A model generated the notes under the pieces. That model ran no database searches. It was not told the DNA's origin and worked only from the letters and a program-made list of their open reading frames with translations. A stretch of DNA of 64,000 nt, taken from Rhizobium sp. RU33A. Its GTDB lineage: Bacteria; Pseudomonadota; Alphaproteobacteria; Rhizobiales; Rhizobiaceae. The stretch spans positions 62,001 through 126,000 of the forward strand of contig NZ_FTMQ01000003.1 in the NCBI RefSeq assembly GCF_900156055.1. The letters run 5' to 3'. The position numbers and the translations under genes are program-made. Positions 8,535 through 17,193 of the stretch are shown here, piece by piece (the first letter of the stretch is position 1; each line of letters starts with the position of its first letter).

Positions 8535-8564
8535 TTGACAGCGTGAGAATCTTCTGACAGTTAT
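8535..8564 (+). promoter_or_regulatory. Candidate xylF promoter
   Basis: TTGACA at 8535-8540 is followed after 18 bases by AGTTAT at 8559-8564, a fair housekeeping-type -35/-10 pair. The XylR-like palindrome begins at 8564, directly over the expected start site, which is the arrangement of a repressed sugar-inducible promoter. Confidence 0.35.
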
Positions 8565-8584
8565 TTTCTCGACTGTCGAGAAAA
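8564..8584. promoter_or_regulatory. Operator-like inverted repeat for the ROK repressor
   Basis: TTTTCTCGA and TCGAGAAAA arms with a CTG spacer form a perfect 9+3+9 inverted repeat between divergent xylR and xylF. ROK repressors such as Mlc, NagC and XylR bind AT-flanked inverted repeats of this size with a CG-containing centre, so this is the probable XylR operator controlling both directions. Confidence 0.6.
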
Positions 8585-8683
8585 ACCATTGGACGGGGGT
8601 CCATGGGGTAAGGGCAGTTTCGCAGCGGGTCGTAGGTTGGGAGGTCTTCCGACGGTCCGCTTTCACCTTGGGAGGTTTTAAAA

Positions 8684-9724
8684 ATGAAATCCGTTATGAA
8701 GCTGATGGCAGCGACTGCCGTCATCGTGAGCCTGCATTCTGTCGCCAATGCCGAAGGTCTGACCGTCGGCGTCTCCTGGTCGAACTTCCAGGAAGAGCGT
8801 TGGAAGACGGACGAGGCAGCGATCAAGGCAGCACTCGAAGCCGCCGGCAACAAGTACATCTCTGCGGACGCCCAGACGTCCGCCGCCAAGCAGCTCACCG
8901 ACATCGAAAGCCTGATCGCCCAGGGCGCAAACGCCCTGATCGTTCTCGCCCAGGACTCCGAAGCCATTGCTCCGGCGATCGAAAAGGCAACGGCTGAAGG
9001 TATCCCGGTCGTCGGTTACGACCGTCTGATCGAGAACCCGGACGCCTACTACATCACCTTCGACAACAAGGAAGTGGGCCGCATGCAGGCTCGCGAAGTG
9101 TTCAAGGCGAAGCCGGAAGGCAACTACGTCTTCATCAAGGGCGCCTCGACCGATCCGAACTCCGACTTCCTCTATTCCGGCCAGGTTGAAGTGCTGAAGG
9201 AAGCCATCGACTCCGGCAAGATCAAGAACGTCGGCGAAGCCTACACGGACGGCTGGAAGCCGGAAGCTGCTCAGAAGAACATGGAGCAGTTCCTGACCGC
9301 CAACAACAACGCCGTTGACGCTGTTGTCTCCTCGAACGACGGCATGGCCGGCGGTGTGGTTGCAGCTCTGGAAGCCCAGGGTCTCGCCGGCGCCGTTCCG
9401 GTCTCCGGCCAGGACGGCGACAAGGCCGCTCTGAACCGCGTCGCACTCGGCACCCAGACCGTGTCTGTCTGGAAGGACAGCCGCGAACTCGGCAAGAAGG
9501 CCGCTGAAATCGCCAACGAACTGGCCGCCGGCAAGTCGATGGACGAAATCGAAGGCACCGTGAAGTTCTCCGGCGGTCCGAAGGCCGTCGAAATGAACTC
9601 CTACTTCATCGCTCCGCTGCCGATCACCAAGGACAACCTCGCCACCGTCATCGACGCTGGCTGGATCTCCAAGGAAGAAGCATGCCAGGGCGTTGCCGCC
9701 GGTTCTGTTGCCGCCTGCAACTGA
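8684..9724 (+). CDS. xylF: D-xylose ABC transporter, periplasmic substrate-binding protein
   Basis: A 346-residue periplasmic protein with a Sec signal peptide ([23 protein letters not shown], cleavage after A-N-A). The mature part follows E. coli XylF closely in motif order: [81 protein letters not shown] and [11 protein letters not shown]. This distinguishes it from fructose-type FrcB. It delivers xylose to XylHG. The ATG at 8684 has GGGAGG upstream. A strong hairpin after the stop separates it from xylH and may keep the binding protein in excess. Confidence 0.93.
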   Translation: MKSVMKLMAATAVIVSLHSVANAEGLTVGVSWSNFQEERWKTDEAAIKAALEAAGNKYISADAQTSAAKQLTDIESLIAQGANALIVLAQDSEAIAPAIEKATAEGIPVVGYDRLIENPDAYYITFDNKEVGRMQAREVFKAKPEGNYVFIKGASTDPNSDFLYSGQVEVLKEAIDSGKIKNVGEAYTDGWKPEAAQKNMEQFLTANNNAVDAVVSSNDGMAGGVVAALEAQGLAGAVPVSGQDGDKAALNRVALGTQTVSVWKDSRELGKKAAEIANELAAGKSMDEIEGTVKFSGGPKAVEMNSYFIAPLPITKDNLATVIDAGWISKEEACQGVAAGSVAACN

Positions 9725-9757
9725 TCCTGTAGTGACTGACCACAGAGCTTGAGCCGG

Positions 9758-9786
9758 AACGCCGCAGCCTTTTGCGCTGCGGCGTT
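9758..9786 (+). terminator. Intra-operon hairpin between xylF and xylH
   Basis: An 11-bp perfect stem (AACGCCGCAGC / GCTGCGGCGTT) with a 7-base loop lies 33 bases after the xylF stop. It lacks a proper U-tract, so it may be a partial terminator or an mRNA-stabilising 3' structure that raises XylF over XylHG, as is common for binding-protein genes. Confidence 0.6.
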
Positions 9787-9969
9787 TCGACTGGTCGAGA
9801 GCATCGCGGCAGCAAGGTGTGGGCTGGCTTCAAGGGGCCACCGCATGACCAGGCAACAGCCGCCGAAGAACGACAGATGCCTCGATCCGCATGGCGGGTC
9901 CAATGCCCGCAAGCCCGCGCAAGGCGCGGCCCTTCGCAAGCCGACAAACGACTGGGGAGAATTTTTCGT

Positions 9970-11283
9970 ATGGCGGATCACAGCCTTGCCACACCCGCGC
10001 ATGGTGCTCGGGCATCCAATGTTTCAGCGGTAAAACGCTTCTTTCAAGCCACCGAAATCGATACGCGCCTGCTCGGCATGGTCATCGCTCTGGGGTTCAT
10101 CTGGGTTGGCTTCGACATCCTGTCGAACGGCCTGTTCCTGACCCCGCGTAACCTGTGGAACCTCTCGGTCCAGGCTGCCTCCGTCTCGGTCATGGCGACC
10201 GGCATGGTGCTGGTCATCGTCACCCGCAACATCGACTTATCCGTCGGCTCCATTCTCGGTTTCGTCGGCATGATCATGGCGGTGCTTCAGGCCCGCATCC
10301 TGCCACCGATCATCGGCTTCGAACATCCGATGATGTGGATCATCGCGCTTGGCGCCGGCATCCTCGTCGGCACGGCGATCGGCGCGCTGCATGGCGCGAT
10401 CATCGCCTTCCTCGGCGTGCCCGCCTTCATCGTCACGCTCGGCGGCCTGCTCGTCTGGCGCGGTGCTGCCTGGATGGTCACCTCAGGCGCCACTGTCGCT
10501 CCGATGGACACCACTTACCGCCTGATGGGCGGTGGCGCGGATGGTTCGATCGGTGTCACGGCCAGCTGGATCGTCGGCCTCGTCGCCTGCCTGATGATCG
10601 TTCTGACCATCCTAAACACCCGTCGCCAGCGTCGTCGCTTCGGCTTCCCGCTGCGTCCGGTCTGGGCCGAATACTTCCTCGTCATCTCCGGCTGCTTCGC
10701 GGTTCTCGGTGCGGTTTGGGTCGCCAACAGCTATTACATGCCGGTCAATTTGGCCCGCCGTTACGCCGAAGCCAATGGCATTGCCTGGCCGGAAGGTGGC
10801 CTGCAGATCGGTCTTGGCATCGCCGTTCCGGTTCTGATCGCCATCGGCATCGCCATGGTCATGGCCTTCATCACCAACCGCACGCGCTTCGGTCGCTATG
10901 TCTTTGCGATCGGTGGTAACCCGGAAGCCGCCGAACTCGCCGGCATCAAGGTCAAGTGGGTCATCGTCAAGCTGTTCGCGCTGATGGGTGCACTCTGCGC
11001 CATCGCCGCTGCCATCTCGACGGCCCGTCTCAATGCCGCGACCAACGCGCAGGGCACGCTGGACGAGCTCTACACCATCGCCGCAGCCGTTATCGGCGGC
11101 ACCTCGCTTGCCGGCGGTGTCGGCACCATCGCCGGCGCCATGCTCGGCGCCATCGTCATGCAATCACTGAACTCGGGCATGGTTCTGCTCGGTCTCGACA
11201 CACCGCTCCAGAGCATCGTCATCGGTATCGTGCTCGTCGTCGCGGTCTGGCTCGACACCGTCTACCGCTCGCGTGCGAAGTAA
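9970..11283 (+). CDS. xylH: D-xylose ABC transporter permease
   Basis: A 437-residue polytopic inner-membrane protein of the BPD_transp_2 (monosaccharide) family with about ten hydrophobic segments. It shows [22 protein letters not shown], the [22 protein letters not shown] segment and the cytoplasmic [13 protein letters not shown] coupling region. The long interdomain insert (residues about 195-290) is characteristic of XylH. Start ATG at 9970 follows GGGGAG; the open frame upstream to 9772 is not supported. It forms the channel for XylF-bound xylose with XylG. Confidence 0.92.
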   Translation: MADHSLATPAHGARASNVSAVKRFFQATEIDTRLLGMVIALGFIWVGFDILSNGLFLTPRNLWNLSVQAASVSVMATGMVLVIVTRNIDLSVGSILGFVGMIMAVLQARILPPIIGFEHPMMWIIALGAGILVGTAIGALHGAIIAFLGVPAFIVTLGGLLVWRGAAWMVTSGATVAPMDTTYRLMGGGADGSIGVTASWIVGLVACLMIVLTILNTRRQRRRFGFPLRPVWAEYFLVISGCFAVLGAVWVANSYYMPVNLARRYAEANGIAWPEGGLQIGLGIAVPVLIAIGIAMVMAFITNRTRFGRYVFAIGGNPEAAELAGIKVKWVIVKLFALMGALCAIAAAISTARLNAATNAQGTLDELYTIAAAVIGGTSLAGGVGTIAGAMLGAIVMQSLNSGMVLLGLDTPLQSIVIGIVLVVAVWLDTVYRSRAK

Positions 11284-11297
11284 GGGGAGTTGAACTC

Positions 11298-12083
11298 ATG
11301 TCTGAAAACCGCACCCCCCTCGTGGAAATGCGCAACGTTTCCATCTCCTTCGGCGGCATTCACGCCGTCGACGACGCCTCGATCGACCTCTTCCCGGGGG
11401 AAGTCGTGGCCCTGCTCGGCCATAACGGTGCCGGCAAGTCGACCCTGATCAAGATCCTCTCCGGCGCCTACAAGCGCGACAACGGCGATATCTTGGTCCG
11501 TGGCGAATTTGCCGACATCAACAATCCGCGCGACGCCAAGAAGTATGGCATCGAGACGATCTACCAGACGCTCGCCGTCGCCGATAACGTTGATGCTGCC
11601 GCCAACCTCTATCTCGGCCGCGAGCTGCGCACCGCCTGGGGCACGCTCGATGATGTCGCGATGGAAGCGAAGGCCCGCGAAGTCATGGGGCGCCTGAACC
11701 CCAACTTCCAGCGCTTCAAGGAGCCGGTGAAGGCGCTCTCCGGTGGTCAGCGCCAGTCGGTGGCAATCGCCCGCGCGATCCTCTTCGACGCCCAGATCCT
11801 GATCATGGACGAACCGACGGCCGCCTTGGGCCCGCAGGAAACCGCCCAGGTCGGCGACCTCATCCAGCAGCTGAAAAAGGACGGCATCGGCATCTTCCTG
11901 ATCAGCCACGACATCCACGACGTCTTCGACCTCGCCGACCGTGTCTTCGTCATGAAGAACGGCCGCGTCGTGGGCCATGCCCGCACCGAGGATGTCACCA
12001 AGGACGAAGTCTTAGGGATGATCATCCTCGGCAAGTGCCCTCCCGGGGCAGTGCCCGGGCCGGGCGCCATGCAGGTGGCGTAA
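11298..12083 (+). CDS. xylG: D-xylose ABC transporter ATP-binding protein, single domain
   Basis: A 261-residue ABC ATPase with Walker A (GHNGAGKST), Q-loop (IYQTLA), signature (LSGGQRQ), Walker B ([10 protein letters not shown]) and H-loop (LISHDI). Unlike E. coli XylG it has only one nucleotide-binding domain, so it should act as a homodimer; single-domain sugar ATPases are known from rhizobial FrcA-type systems. It starts 14 bases after xylH with GGGGAG upstream. The C-terminal tail is rich in Gly/Pro. A terminator follows at 12112-12140. No xylose isomerase or kinase is in the locus. Confidence 0.9.
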   Translation: MSENRTPLVEMRNVSISFGGIHAVDDASIDLFPGEVVALLGHNGAGKSTLIKILSGAYKRDNGDILVRGEFADINNPRDAKKYGIETIYQTLAVADNVDAAANLYLGRELRTAWGTLDDVAMEAKAREVMGRLNPNFQRFKEPVKALSGGQRQSVAIARAILFDAQILIMDEPTAALGPQETAQVGDLIQQLKKDGIGIFLISHDIHDVFDLADRVFVMKNGRVVGHARTEDVTKDEVLGMIILGKCPPGAVPGPGAMQVA

Positions 12084-12111
12084 GCCGAGCGGACGTTAAG
12101 TGAAGTGAGAG

Positions 12112-12140
12112 AAGCGAGGGGGCGTTAAGCTCCCTCGTTT
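12112..12140 (+). terminator. Rho-independent terminator-like hairpin after xylG
   Basis: AAGCGAGGG pairs with CCCTCGTTT around an 11-base loop, followed by a T-rich run. It closes the xylFHG operon. Confidence 0.5.
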
Positions 12141-12189
12141 GCGTTTGGGGCGCCGCTGTTACGCACGCCGAAGTCGGCAGCCTAACCGT

Positions 12190-12534
12190 TCACCTTTGGC
12201 GCGGAGGCCCCGCCAGTCCGAGAAAGACCAGCATCGCCTGATTAAGCCGTACGATGTCCTCGTCATCCAGTCGCCCGACCCACTCACCGAGTTTGGATTT
12301 CGAAACCGTCGTGATCTTGTCCACCATCAGCCGAGAGGGGTGCCGCAGGCCATTGCCGGTGGTCGGGAGAACCGGGAGCCTGAACAAGGGCGCGTCGGTC
12401 TCGTCGGAGGTGAAGGCGCATAGGGTGAGCGACCCAGTCTGGTCGAAACTGTCGTCTTGCACGATGACCGCCGGCTGCGGTTTTCCGGCACAGTCATTGC
12501 CCCCGGCCACCGTCCAGATATCTCCACGTCTCAT
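12190..12534 (-). CDS. MazF/PemK-family endoribonuclease toxin
   Basis: A 114-residue type II toxin. It has the family opening RRGDIWTVAGG, the PAVIVQDDSFD strand, the conserved S/T-rich LTLCAFTSDETDAP core and SRLMVDKITTV, ending in KLGEWVGRLDDEDIVRLNQAMLVFLGL. It is predicted to cleave mRNA at specific short sites. Its ATG lies 4 bases inside the antitoxin gene, giving translational coupling with the MazE-like partner. Confidence 0.88.
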   Translation of the reverse strand: MRRGDIWTVAGGNDCAGKPQPAVIVQDDSFDQTGSLTLCAFTSDETDAPLFRLPVLPTTGNGLRHPSRLMVDKITTVSKSKLGEWVGRLDDEDIVRLNQAMLVFLGLAGPPRQR

Positions 12535-12755
12535 TCATCGGTCCAGTCGGAAACCGCGTCGATGAAGTCTTGGTCGGCCGTTGCCTGCTCGCTTTTGGCG
12601 ACAGCCAACGACTGCCGGCTGGCTTCCGCCTTGAAGGAAGGCGATCGGATGTCCGGCACCCAGATCTGGATGGGGCGAAGTCCCTGGGCTCGTAGCCGCT
12701 GGCGATGCTCGGCGACCTTGACGCGTGACGACTTGGGCTTGGATGCCGATGTCAT
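12531..12755 (-). CDS. MazE-like antitoxin (DUF3018 type)
   Basis: A 74-residue antitoxin with the DUF3018 signature: RVKVAEHRQRLRAQGLRPIQIWVPDIRSPSF followed by an acidic C-terminal tail (FIDAVSDWTDE) that would embrace the MazF partner. It is encoded upstream of and overlaps the toxin gene by 4 bases, the classical antitoxin-first order. The region upstream (12756-12800) contains short TACATG/CATGTA-type repeats that could serve autoregulation. Confidence 0.85.
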   Translation of the reverse strand: MTSASKPKSSRVKVAEHRQRLRAQGLRPIQIWVPDIRSPSFKAEASRQSLAVAKSEQATADQDFIDAVSDWTDE

Positions 12756-12881
12756 GTAAGGCTCCTACAAACATGGTTACATGTAACCTATCACGTACAT
12801 GCAAACACGCCAAGGTGCCCCGATATGCGCTCTGCCCTACGCCTAACATGTCACGATGCATACGCCCCGCCCCAACGCAAA

Positions 12882-12904
12882 GAACCGGGCACAAGGCCCG
12901 GTTC
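12882..12904 (-). terminator. Terminator of the metallo-hydrolase gene
   Basis: GAACCGGGC and GCCCGGTTC arms with a 5-base loop, followed on the minus strand by TTTGCGTT, lie just beyond the stop at 12945. Confidence 0.65.
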
Positions 12905-12944
12905 CATCTGTTTTGCGTTCGTCTTCGCGTCGCCGCGCGATGCC

Positions 12945-13907
12945 TTACAGCGTGTAGGCGTAATCCGCCGGCTGGAAGCGGTAGTGGTCGCCATCGACGA
13001 AGATCTGGCCGAAGCTCGGGAAGGCGATGTGGGTTGCGGCGATCAGCATCTTGTCGGCCGAGACCATGTCGAAGATCCGGCGACGGCTGGCGGCGGCCTC
13101 GGCGGGATCCATATCGAAGGCAAAGCCGACATCCGGCTTCTCGGCATGGATCGCGGCATTGTGCACGGTATCACCGACGATCAGCATCTGGTCTGCACCG
13201 GAGGCGACGCGCAGGATGCTATGACCGGGCGTATGTCCGGCAGACAGGATCATCTCGACGCCCGGGAAGATCTCGCCATCCTTTGCCAGACGTGTGCGCG
13301 CCTCATAGGGCTTCAGCGCCTTGCGGGCGAGGTCGAACATCGGCTTCAGGCCATCGGGGGCGCTGGAAAGAGCGCCGTCATCCAGCCAGAATCCGGCTTC
13401 CTTCTCATGCAGAACGAGTTCGGCATTGGCAAAGATTGCCGCGCCATCCGCACCGATCAGGCCGTCGGCATGGTCGGGATGGGCATGGGTCAGGATCACG
13501 GCGTCGATCTGGTCTGGCGTGATGCCGGCGGCAGCCAGATTGGCGACGGTGCGGCCAAGCGTCGGGCCAAACATCTGGTTTGCACCAAGCCCGGTATCGA
13601 CGAGATAGGTCTTTTCGCCGGAATTGATGACGAAGGCATTGACCGAGGTCGGCAGGCTTTCGGTCAGGCCGGCCTGGTTGAGAATGCCGACGAGGTCGGC
13701 CTTGTCAGCGCCGGAGAAGTTGTCGACCGACAGCGGGGCAAAGCCGTCGAGCAGGGCGGTGATTTCGAGGCTTCCGACCTTGCGGCGATAGAAGCCCGGG
13801 GCCTGGACACCTGAAAGCGGTGCTGCGGCAAAGGCCGAGGTGGAAAAGGCAGCGCCAAGGCCGGCGGCAGCCCCGGTCAACAGCAGGGAACGACGATTGA
13901 TCAGCAT
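12945..13907 (-). CDS. Tat-exported MBL-fold metallo-hydrolase
   Basis: A 320-residue metallo-beta-lactamase-fold hydrolase. The N-terminus (MLINRRSLLLTGAAAGLGAAFSTSAFA) is a twin-arginine signal peptide, so export to the periplasm as a folded, metal-loaded protein is expected. The metal-binding motif LTHAHPDHADG, the AGHTPGHS histidine and VGDTVH aspartate are all present. The substrate is unknown; lactonase, esterase and similar activities occur in this family. Start ATG at 13907 follows GGAGATCTACC. It is divergent from an OhrR-type regulator and may be its target. Confidence 0.88.
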   Translation of the reverse strand: MLINRRSLLLTGAAAGLGAAFSTSAFAAAPLSGVQAPGFYRRKVGSLEITALLDGFAPLSVDNFSGADKADLVGILNQAGLTESLPTSVNAFVINSGEKTYLVDTGLGANQMFGPTLGRTVANLAAAGITPDQIDAVILTHAHPDHADGLIGADGAAIFANAELVLHEKEAGFWLDDGALSSAPDGLKPMFDLARKALKPYEARTRLAKDGEIFPGVEMILSAGHTPGHSILRVASGADQMLIVGDTVHNAAIHAEKPDVGFAFDMDPAEAAASRRRIFDMVSADKMLIAATHIAFPSFGQIFVDGDHYRFQPADYAYTL

Positions 13908-14003
13908 GGTAGATCTCCCATTCGAGATAACTTGGAGCACCATTTCCGTCGCGCGGGCACCGCGCGCAATAGGTTGCGCGAACATATCTGTCACGCGAGA
14001 CAT

Positions 14004-14013
14004 TTGTGCACAA
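14004..14013. promoter_or_regulatory. Palindrome between the hydrolase and ohrR-like gene
   Basis: TTGTGCACAA is a perfect 10-bp palindrome in the 258-bp divergent intergenic region. MarR/OhrR dimers bind AT-rich palindromes over divergent promoters, so it is a candidate operator; position and symmetry are the only support. Confidence 0.3.
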
Positions 14014-14165
14014 GTCGTAATGTCGCCTGACGTGATACAAGTTGCTTTGAGGTTGCCTGTGTCGGGTCGCCCAGCCTATACCACCTGCCGATGACAGGAT
14101 GCTGTCAGCGCAAGCGGTGACCAGGCCAGTCAGTGAAGGGCGCGGCACCGGAAGGAGACGGACGC

Positions 14166-14609
14166 ATGGCGGACAAGGATGAAAAGAGCCTGGACCACCA
14201 GCTGTGCTTTGCCATCTATGCGACCTCGCTTGCCTTCACCCGCGCCTATCGTCCGCTGTTGGAAGAACTCGATCTCACCTATCCGCAATATCTGGCCATG
14301 CGGTTGCTCTGGGCCGAAGATCGCCTCACCGTTGGGCAGCTTGCCGAACGGCTGGCGCTGGAATCAGGCACGGTCACGCCGCTGATCAAGCGCCTGGAGC
14401 AGGCGGGCCTTTTGACCCGGTGTCGCTCGCGCATCGACGAGCGGCAGGTCAATGTCCATCTGACGGAGAAGGGCATCGCGCTGAAACCTGTCGCCGACCG
14501 TCTGAATGAGGATCTCAAGGCTATGGTCGGCTCGCGTTTCATCGATGACGAAAACCTGGTCGAAACGCTTCAGTCGCTGCGAAAGGTGCTGGTCGGCGAC
14601 AGTCGCTGA
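14166..14609 (+). CDS. ohrR: MarR-family organic peroxide sensor, OhrR type
   Basis: A 147-residue winged-helix regulator. The stretch DHQLCFAIYATSLAFTRAYRP carries the reactive Cys (residue 14) at the OhrR-specific position, and the DNA-binding helix and wing are clear in LTVGQLAERLALESGTVTPLIKRLEQAGLL and RSRIDERQVNVHLTEKG. OhrR represses ohr until the Cys is oxidised by organic hydroperoxide. No ohr gene lies beside it; instead it is divergent from the exported MBL hydrolase. The ATG at 14166 is preceded by GGAGACGG. Confidence 0.85.
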   Translation: MADKDEKSLDHQLCFAIYATSLAFTRAYRPLLEELDLTYPQYLAMRLLWAEDRLTVGQLAERLALESGTVTPLIKRLEQAGLLTRCRSRIDERQVNVHLTEKGIALKPVADRLNEDLKAMVGSRFIDDENLVETLQSLRKVLVGDSR

Positions 14610-14629
14610 TCCGCTGGTCCGCAGACCCT

Positions 14630-15013
14630 TCAAGCGCCCCCGACCAGAGCCCCGATCGTTCCGCCGACGAGCAGCACAATGCCGATCAGGAAGGTCAGCG
14701 CGGCCCCTGGTCCCCGGGTCTTGGCATCGGCGTAGTATTCCGCGGCATAGAGCGCCCGCGCCGCCGTCCAGGAAAGGCCGAGCAGCCCGGCCAGCATGTC
14801 GGAGACGCAATATCCGAAGATCCACAGCGACGGCAGGAAGAGCACCATCTGCTCCACCGTGTTCTGCTGCACCCGGAAGATCCGCTCGAAATCGGCATTG
14901 CCGGTTGTCTTCGGCGCCTCGACGCCGAATTTCTTGCGCGCCTGGCCGACCTTGAGCAGAAACCAGCAATAGGTGAGGAGGGCGGCAAAGGTCGCGAGAA
15001 TGGTGAAACGCAT
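14630..15013 (-). CDS. MAPEG family membrane protein
   Basis: A 127-residue protein with four hydrophobic segments and the MAPEG layout: N-terminal helix, basic loop, FERIFRVQQNTVEQMVLFLPSLW (conserved E-R-x-x-x-N-x-x-E core) and a C-terminal helix pair. MAPEG proteins include microsomal glutathione S-transferases and peroxidases. It is convergent with ohrR, and a detoxification role fits the neighbourhood, but the exact activity is not determinable. Confidence 0.87.
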   Translation of the reverse strand: MRFTILATFAALLTYCWFLLKVGQARKKFGVEAPKTTGNADFERIFRVQQNTVEQMVLFLPSLWIFGYCVSDMLAGLLGLSWTAARALYAAEYYADAKTRGPGAALTFLIGIVLLVGGTIGALVGGA

Positions 15014-15213
15014 TGTCTATCCGAGGCGTGAAAAGGCATTGCTAACCATTGATTGGTAGGCGGCATGGGCTGAGAAGGCAAGCAAGCAAGGTTACCGGAT
15101 CGACATGTTCGTGATGGTGCTTCGGCTTGTCGGTTGCAGGCTTTTCCGCCATCATTGTCGCAATGCTTCGACTGCCCGCCGATCCGTCCCCTGCCGAGAA
15201 ACGAAGAGCCCCG

Positions 15214-15873
15214 ATGACCACCGATCCTTTCAAGTTTGGCCGCGCCTACGACCTGCACGAGCTGGTCGCCGACGGGATCATCCATGGCATCGGCGTGGTC
15301 TTTGCGCTGGTCGGCGCGACTGCGCTGATCTTCTACGCCACCGTCTATTCGGACTACGCCAACATCGCCGCCAGCTGGATATACGGCCTCGGCCTGATCA
15401 TCTCGCTCGGCGTCTCCTTCACCTACAACATGTGGCCGCATTCGCGGGTGAAGTGGATCCTGCGCCGCTTCGATCATTCCGCGATCTTCATCCTGATCGC
15501 CTCGACCTACACGCCCTTCCTCATCCAGGGCGCCGATCGCCCGATGATCCTCGCGCTCCTGATCGGCATCTGGATCACGGCCTTTACCGGCATCTGGCTG
15601 AAGTTCCGCTTTCCCGGCCGCTATGATCGCCTCGCCATCCTGCTCTATCTCGGCATGGGCTGGAGCGGGGCGCTGGCCATGGGCCCGATCTCCGAGATCA
15701 TTCCGGGCGTGACCCTGACGCTGATCATCGTCGGCGGCTGCATCTATTCCGCCGGCGTCGTCTTCCATGTCTGGGAACGCCTGCGCTTCCAGAACGCCAT
15801 CTGGCACGCCTTCGTGGTGACTGCCGCCATCGTCCATTATTCGGCGGTCTTCACGGCCATCAGCCTGGGCTGA
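15214..15873 (+). CDS. Hemolysin III family (PAQR-like) membrane protein
   Basis: A 219-residue seven-helix protein. Conserved elements are ELVADGIIHGIG near the N-terminus, YNMWPHSRVKWILRRFDHSAIFILIA-TYTP, and the C-terminal FHVWERLRFQNAIWHAFVV-AA--HY, whose His residues form the metal site of the PAQR/HlyIII fold. Despite the name, family members are probably membrane hydrolases or receptors, not proven haemolysins. I prefer the ATG at 15214; an upstream ATG at 15163 adds an unconserved tail. Confidence 0.85.
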   Translation: MTTDPFKFGRAYDLHELVADGIIHGIGVVFALVGATALIFYATVYSDYANIAASWIYGLGLIISLGVSFTYNMWPHSRVKWILRRFDHSAIFILIASTYTPFLIQGADRPMILALLIGIWITAFTGIWLKFRFPGRYDRLAILLYLGMGWSGALAMGPISEIIPGVTLTLIIVGGCIYSAGVVFHVWERLRFQNAIWHAFVVTAAIVHYSAVFTAISLG

Positions 15874-15898
15874 TCGCCAAGAGACCTATGCGATCGTC

Positions 15899-16008
15899 AT
15901 CCTCGGGCTTGTCCCGAGGATCCGCCGAGACCGACCCCGGCCTCAACGCCTCCGCTCCTGTCCCACACATTCCACCGGCAGCAGATGCTCGGCACAAGGC
16001 CGAGCATG
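15899..16008. repeat. Paired REP-like palindromes
   Basis: Two perfect hairpins form one element: ATCCTCGGG/CCCGAGGAT with loop CTTGT at 15899-15921, and ATGCTCGGC/GCCGAGCAT with loop ACAAG at 15985-16008. This is a dispersed intergenic element of Rhizobiaceae, here in the convergent gap between the hemolysin III and ABZJ genes, where it may also terminate transcription. Confidence 0.75.
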
Positions 16009-16028
16009 ACGCCAAGAGGTGCTTTGCC

Positions 16029-16508
16029 TCAGATCCCCGTCATCTTCGCCTGCTTTTCGATCTGCTTGGCCACCTGGCCGGCACCGATGCGAAAGCCTGC
16101 AAGCGTCATCGGAAAACTGAGCGCCAGCGAAACGGCGGCCAGCACCAGCGTCGCCATGACCGGCGTCATGCCCATCTGCGCGGCGAGGAGCTGCAATTCC
16201 GCGCCGCTGATCCCGTTCACCCAGACGATCGCGAGAAGGATCAGCGAGCCGATGAGCACCGCGACGACGGCAAGCAGGGCGGAAAGCCTGAGGCTCAATC
16301 CCCAGCTCGGCCGGCCCTTCAGCCGCTGTGCCACGAACGTGCCGGCAGTGGAGCCGGCGGCCATCAGCACGGCGACGTTGCCGGCCGAAGACAGGCTGTC
16401 GCCCCAGCCGAAATTGTCGAGCACCAGGACGAGGAGATAGATGAACAGCTGTGCTGCGACAAAGACGAGCACATAGCGGGTGAGGAGGCCGGGAAGCATG
16501 GAGGTCAT
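16029..16508 (-). CDS. ABZJ_00895-family four-helix membrane protein
   Basis: A 159-residue protein with four clear hydrophobic segments: LLTRYVLVFVAAQLFIYLLVLVL, NVAVLMAAGSTAGTFVAQ, ALLAVVAVLIGSLILLAIVW and ATLVLAAVSLALSFPMTLAGFRIG. The pattern fits the small ABZJ_00895 family of unknown function. The ATG at 16508 gives MTSMLPGLL; another Met three codons later is equally possible. It is divergent from the downstream acetyltransferase. Confidence 0.65.
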   Translation of the reverse strand: MTSMLPGLLTRYVLVFVAAQLFIYLLVLVLDNFGWGDSLSSAGNVAVLMAAGSTAGTFVAQRLKGRPSWGLSLRLSALLAVVAVLIGSLILLAIVWVNGISGAELQLLAAQMGMTPVMATLVLAAVSLALSFPMTLAGFRIGAGQVAKQIEKQAKMTGI

Positions 16509-16642
16509 GAAATCTGTTTTCCGTCTGTGATGGTCTTGCCTTTGCACCCTTGTTGCCCGATGTGTCGATGCGGCGAAGTATCGCCCGTCACATCTCGTTC
16601 CCGCAGGGCGGTTTTTCCGCCACAAATTGCAAAAGCCGCATC

Positions 16643-17140
16643 ATGCCCCTCATTCTCCGCGACGCAACGCCAGCTGATCTTTCCGCCATCCTCGCCATCT
16701 ACAATCACGCCGTCGCCGAGACCACCGCGATCTGGAACGAGACGCTGGTCGATCTCGACAACCGCCGTGCCTGGTTCGATCTCCGCCAGACGCGAGGCTT
16801 CCCGATCCTGGTTGCCGATATCGACGGAACGATCGCCGGCTACGCCTCCTATGGCGACTGGCGGCCCTTCGATGGCTTCCGCGCCTCGGTCGAACATTCC
16901 GTCTATGTCGAGAAGGATCACTATGGCCAGGGGCTCGGCAAGACGCTGATGACGGCGCTGATCGAGCGGGCAAAGACAGGCGGCATCCACGTCATGGTCG
17001 CCGCCATCGAAGCCGGCAACAAGGGCTCGATCGCCCTGCACACCTCGCTCGGCTTCCGCCTCGTCGGCACCCACCACGAGGTCGGCCAGAAATTCGGCCG
17101 CTGGCTGGATCTGACGATGATGGAACTGAAGCTGGCCTGA
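16643..17140 (+). CDS. GNAT N-acetyltransferase of the phosphinothricin/methionine-sulfone type
   Basis: A 165-residue acetyltransferase. It opens LRDATPADLSAILAIYNHAVAETTAIWNE, has the acetyl-CoA loop YGQGLGKTLM and ends with NKGSIALHTSLGFRLVGTHHEVGQKFGRWLDLTMMEL, all characteristic of the PAT/MddA subgroup that acetylates glutamine-synthetase-inhibiting sulfoximines and sulfones. The ATG at 16643 begins just before the conserved domain; the upstream open frame is not conserved in character. Confidence 0.88.
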   Translation: MPLILRDATPADLSAILAIYNHAVAETTAIWNETLVDLDNRRAWFDLRQTRGFPILVADIDGTIAGYASYGDWRPFDGFRASVEHSVYVEKDHYGQGLGKTLMTALIERAKTGGIHVMVAAIEAGNKGSIALHTSLGFRLVGTHHEVGQKFGRWLDLTMMELKLA

Positions 17141-17193
17141 TCATCCCACCTCCCCCTTGAGTGGGGAGGGTGGATCTCCGCGCAAACGTTAAG

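Noticed and set aside
8684..12083. Assignment of the ABC operon to fructose (frcBCA)
   Set aside because: The binding protein follows XylF motif by motif (RxxxW/K opening, GYDRLI, YYITFDN, SGQDxD) and the permease has the XylH-type insertion; FrcB has a different N-terminal pattern.
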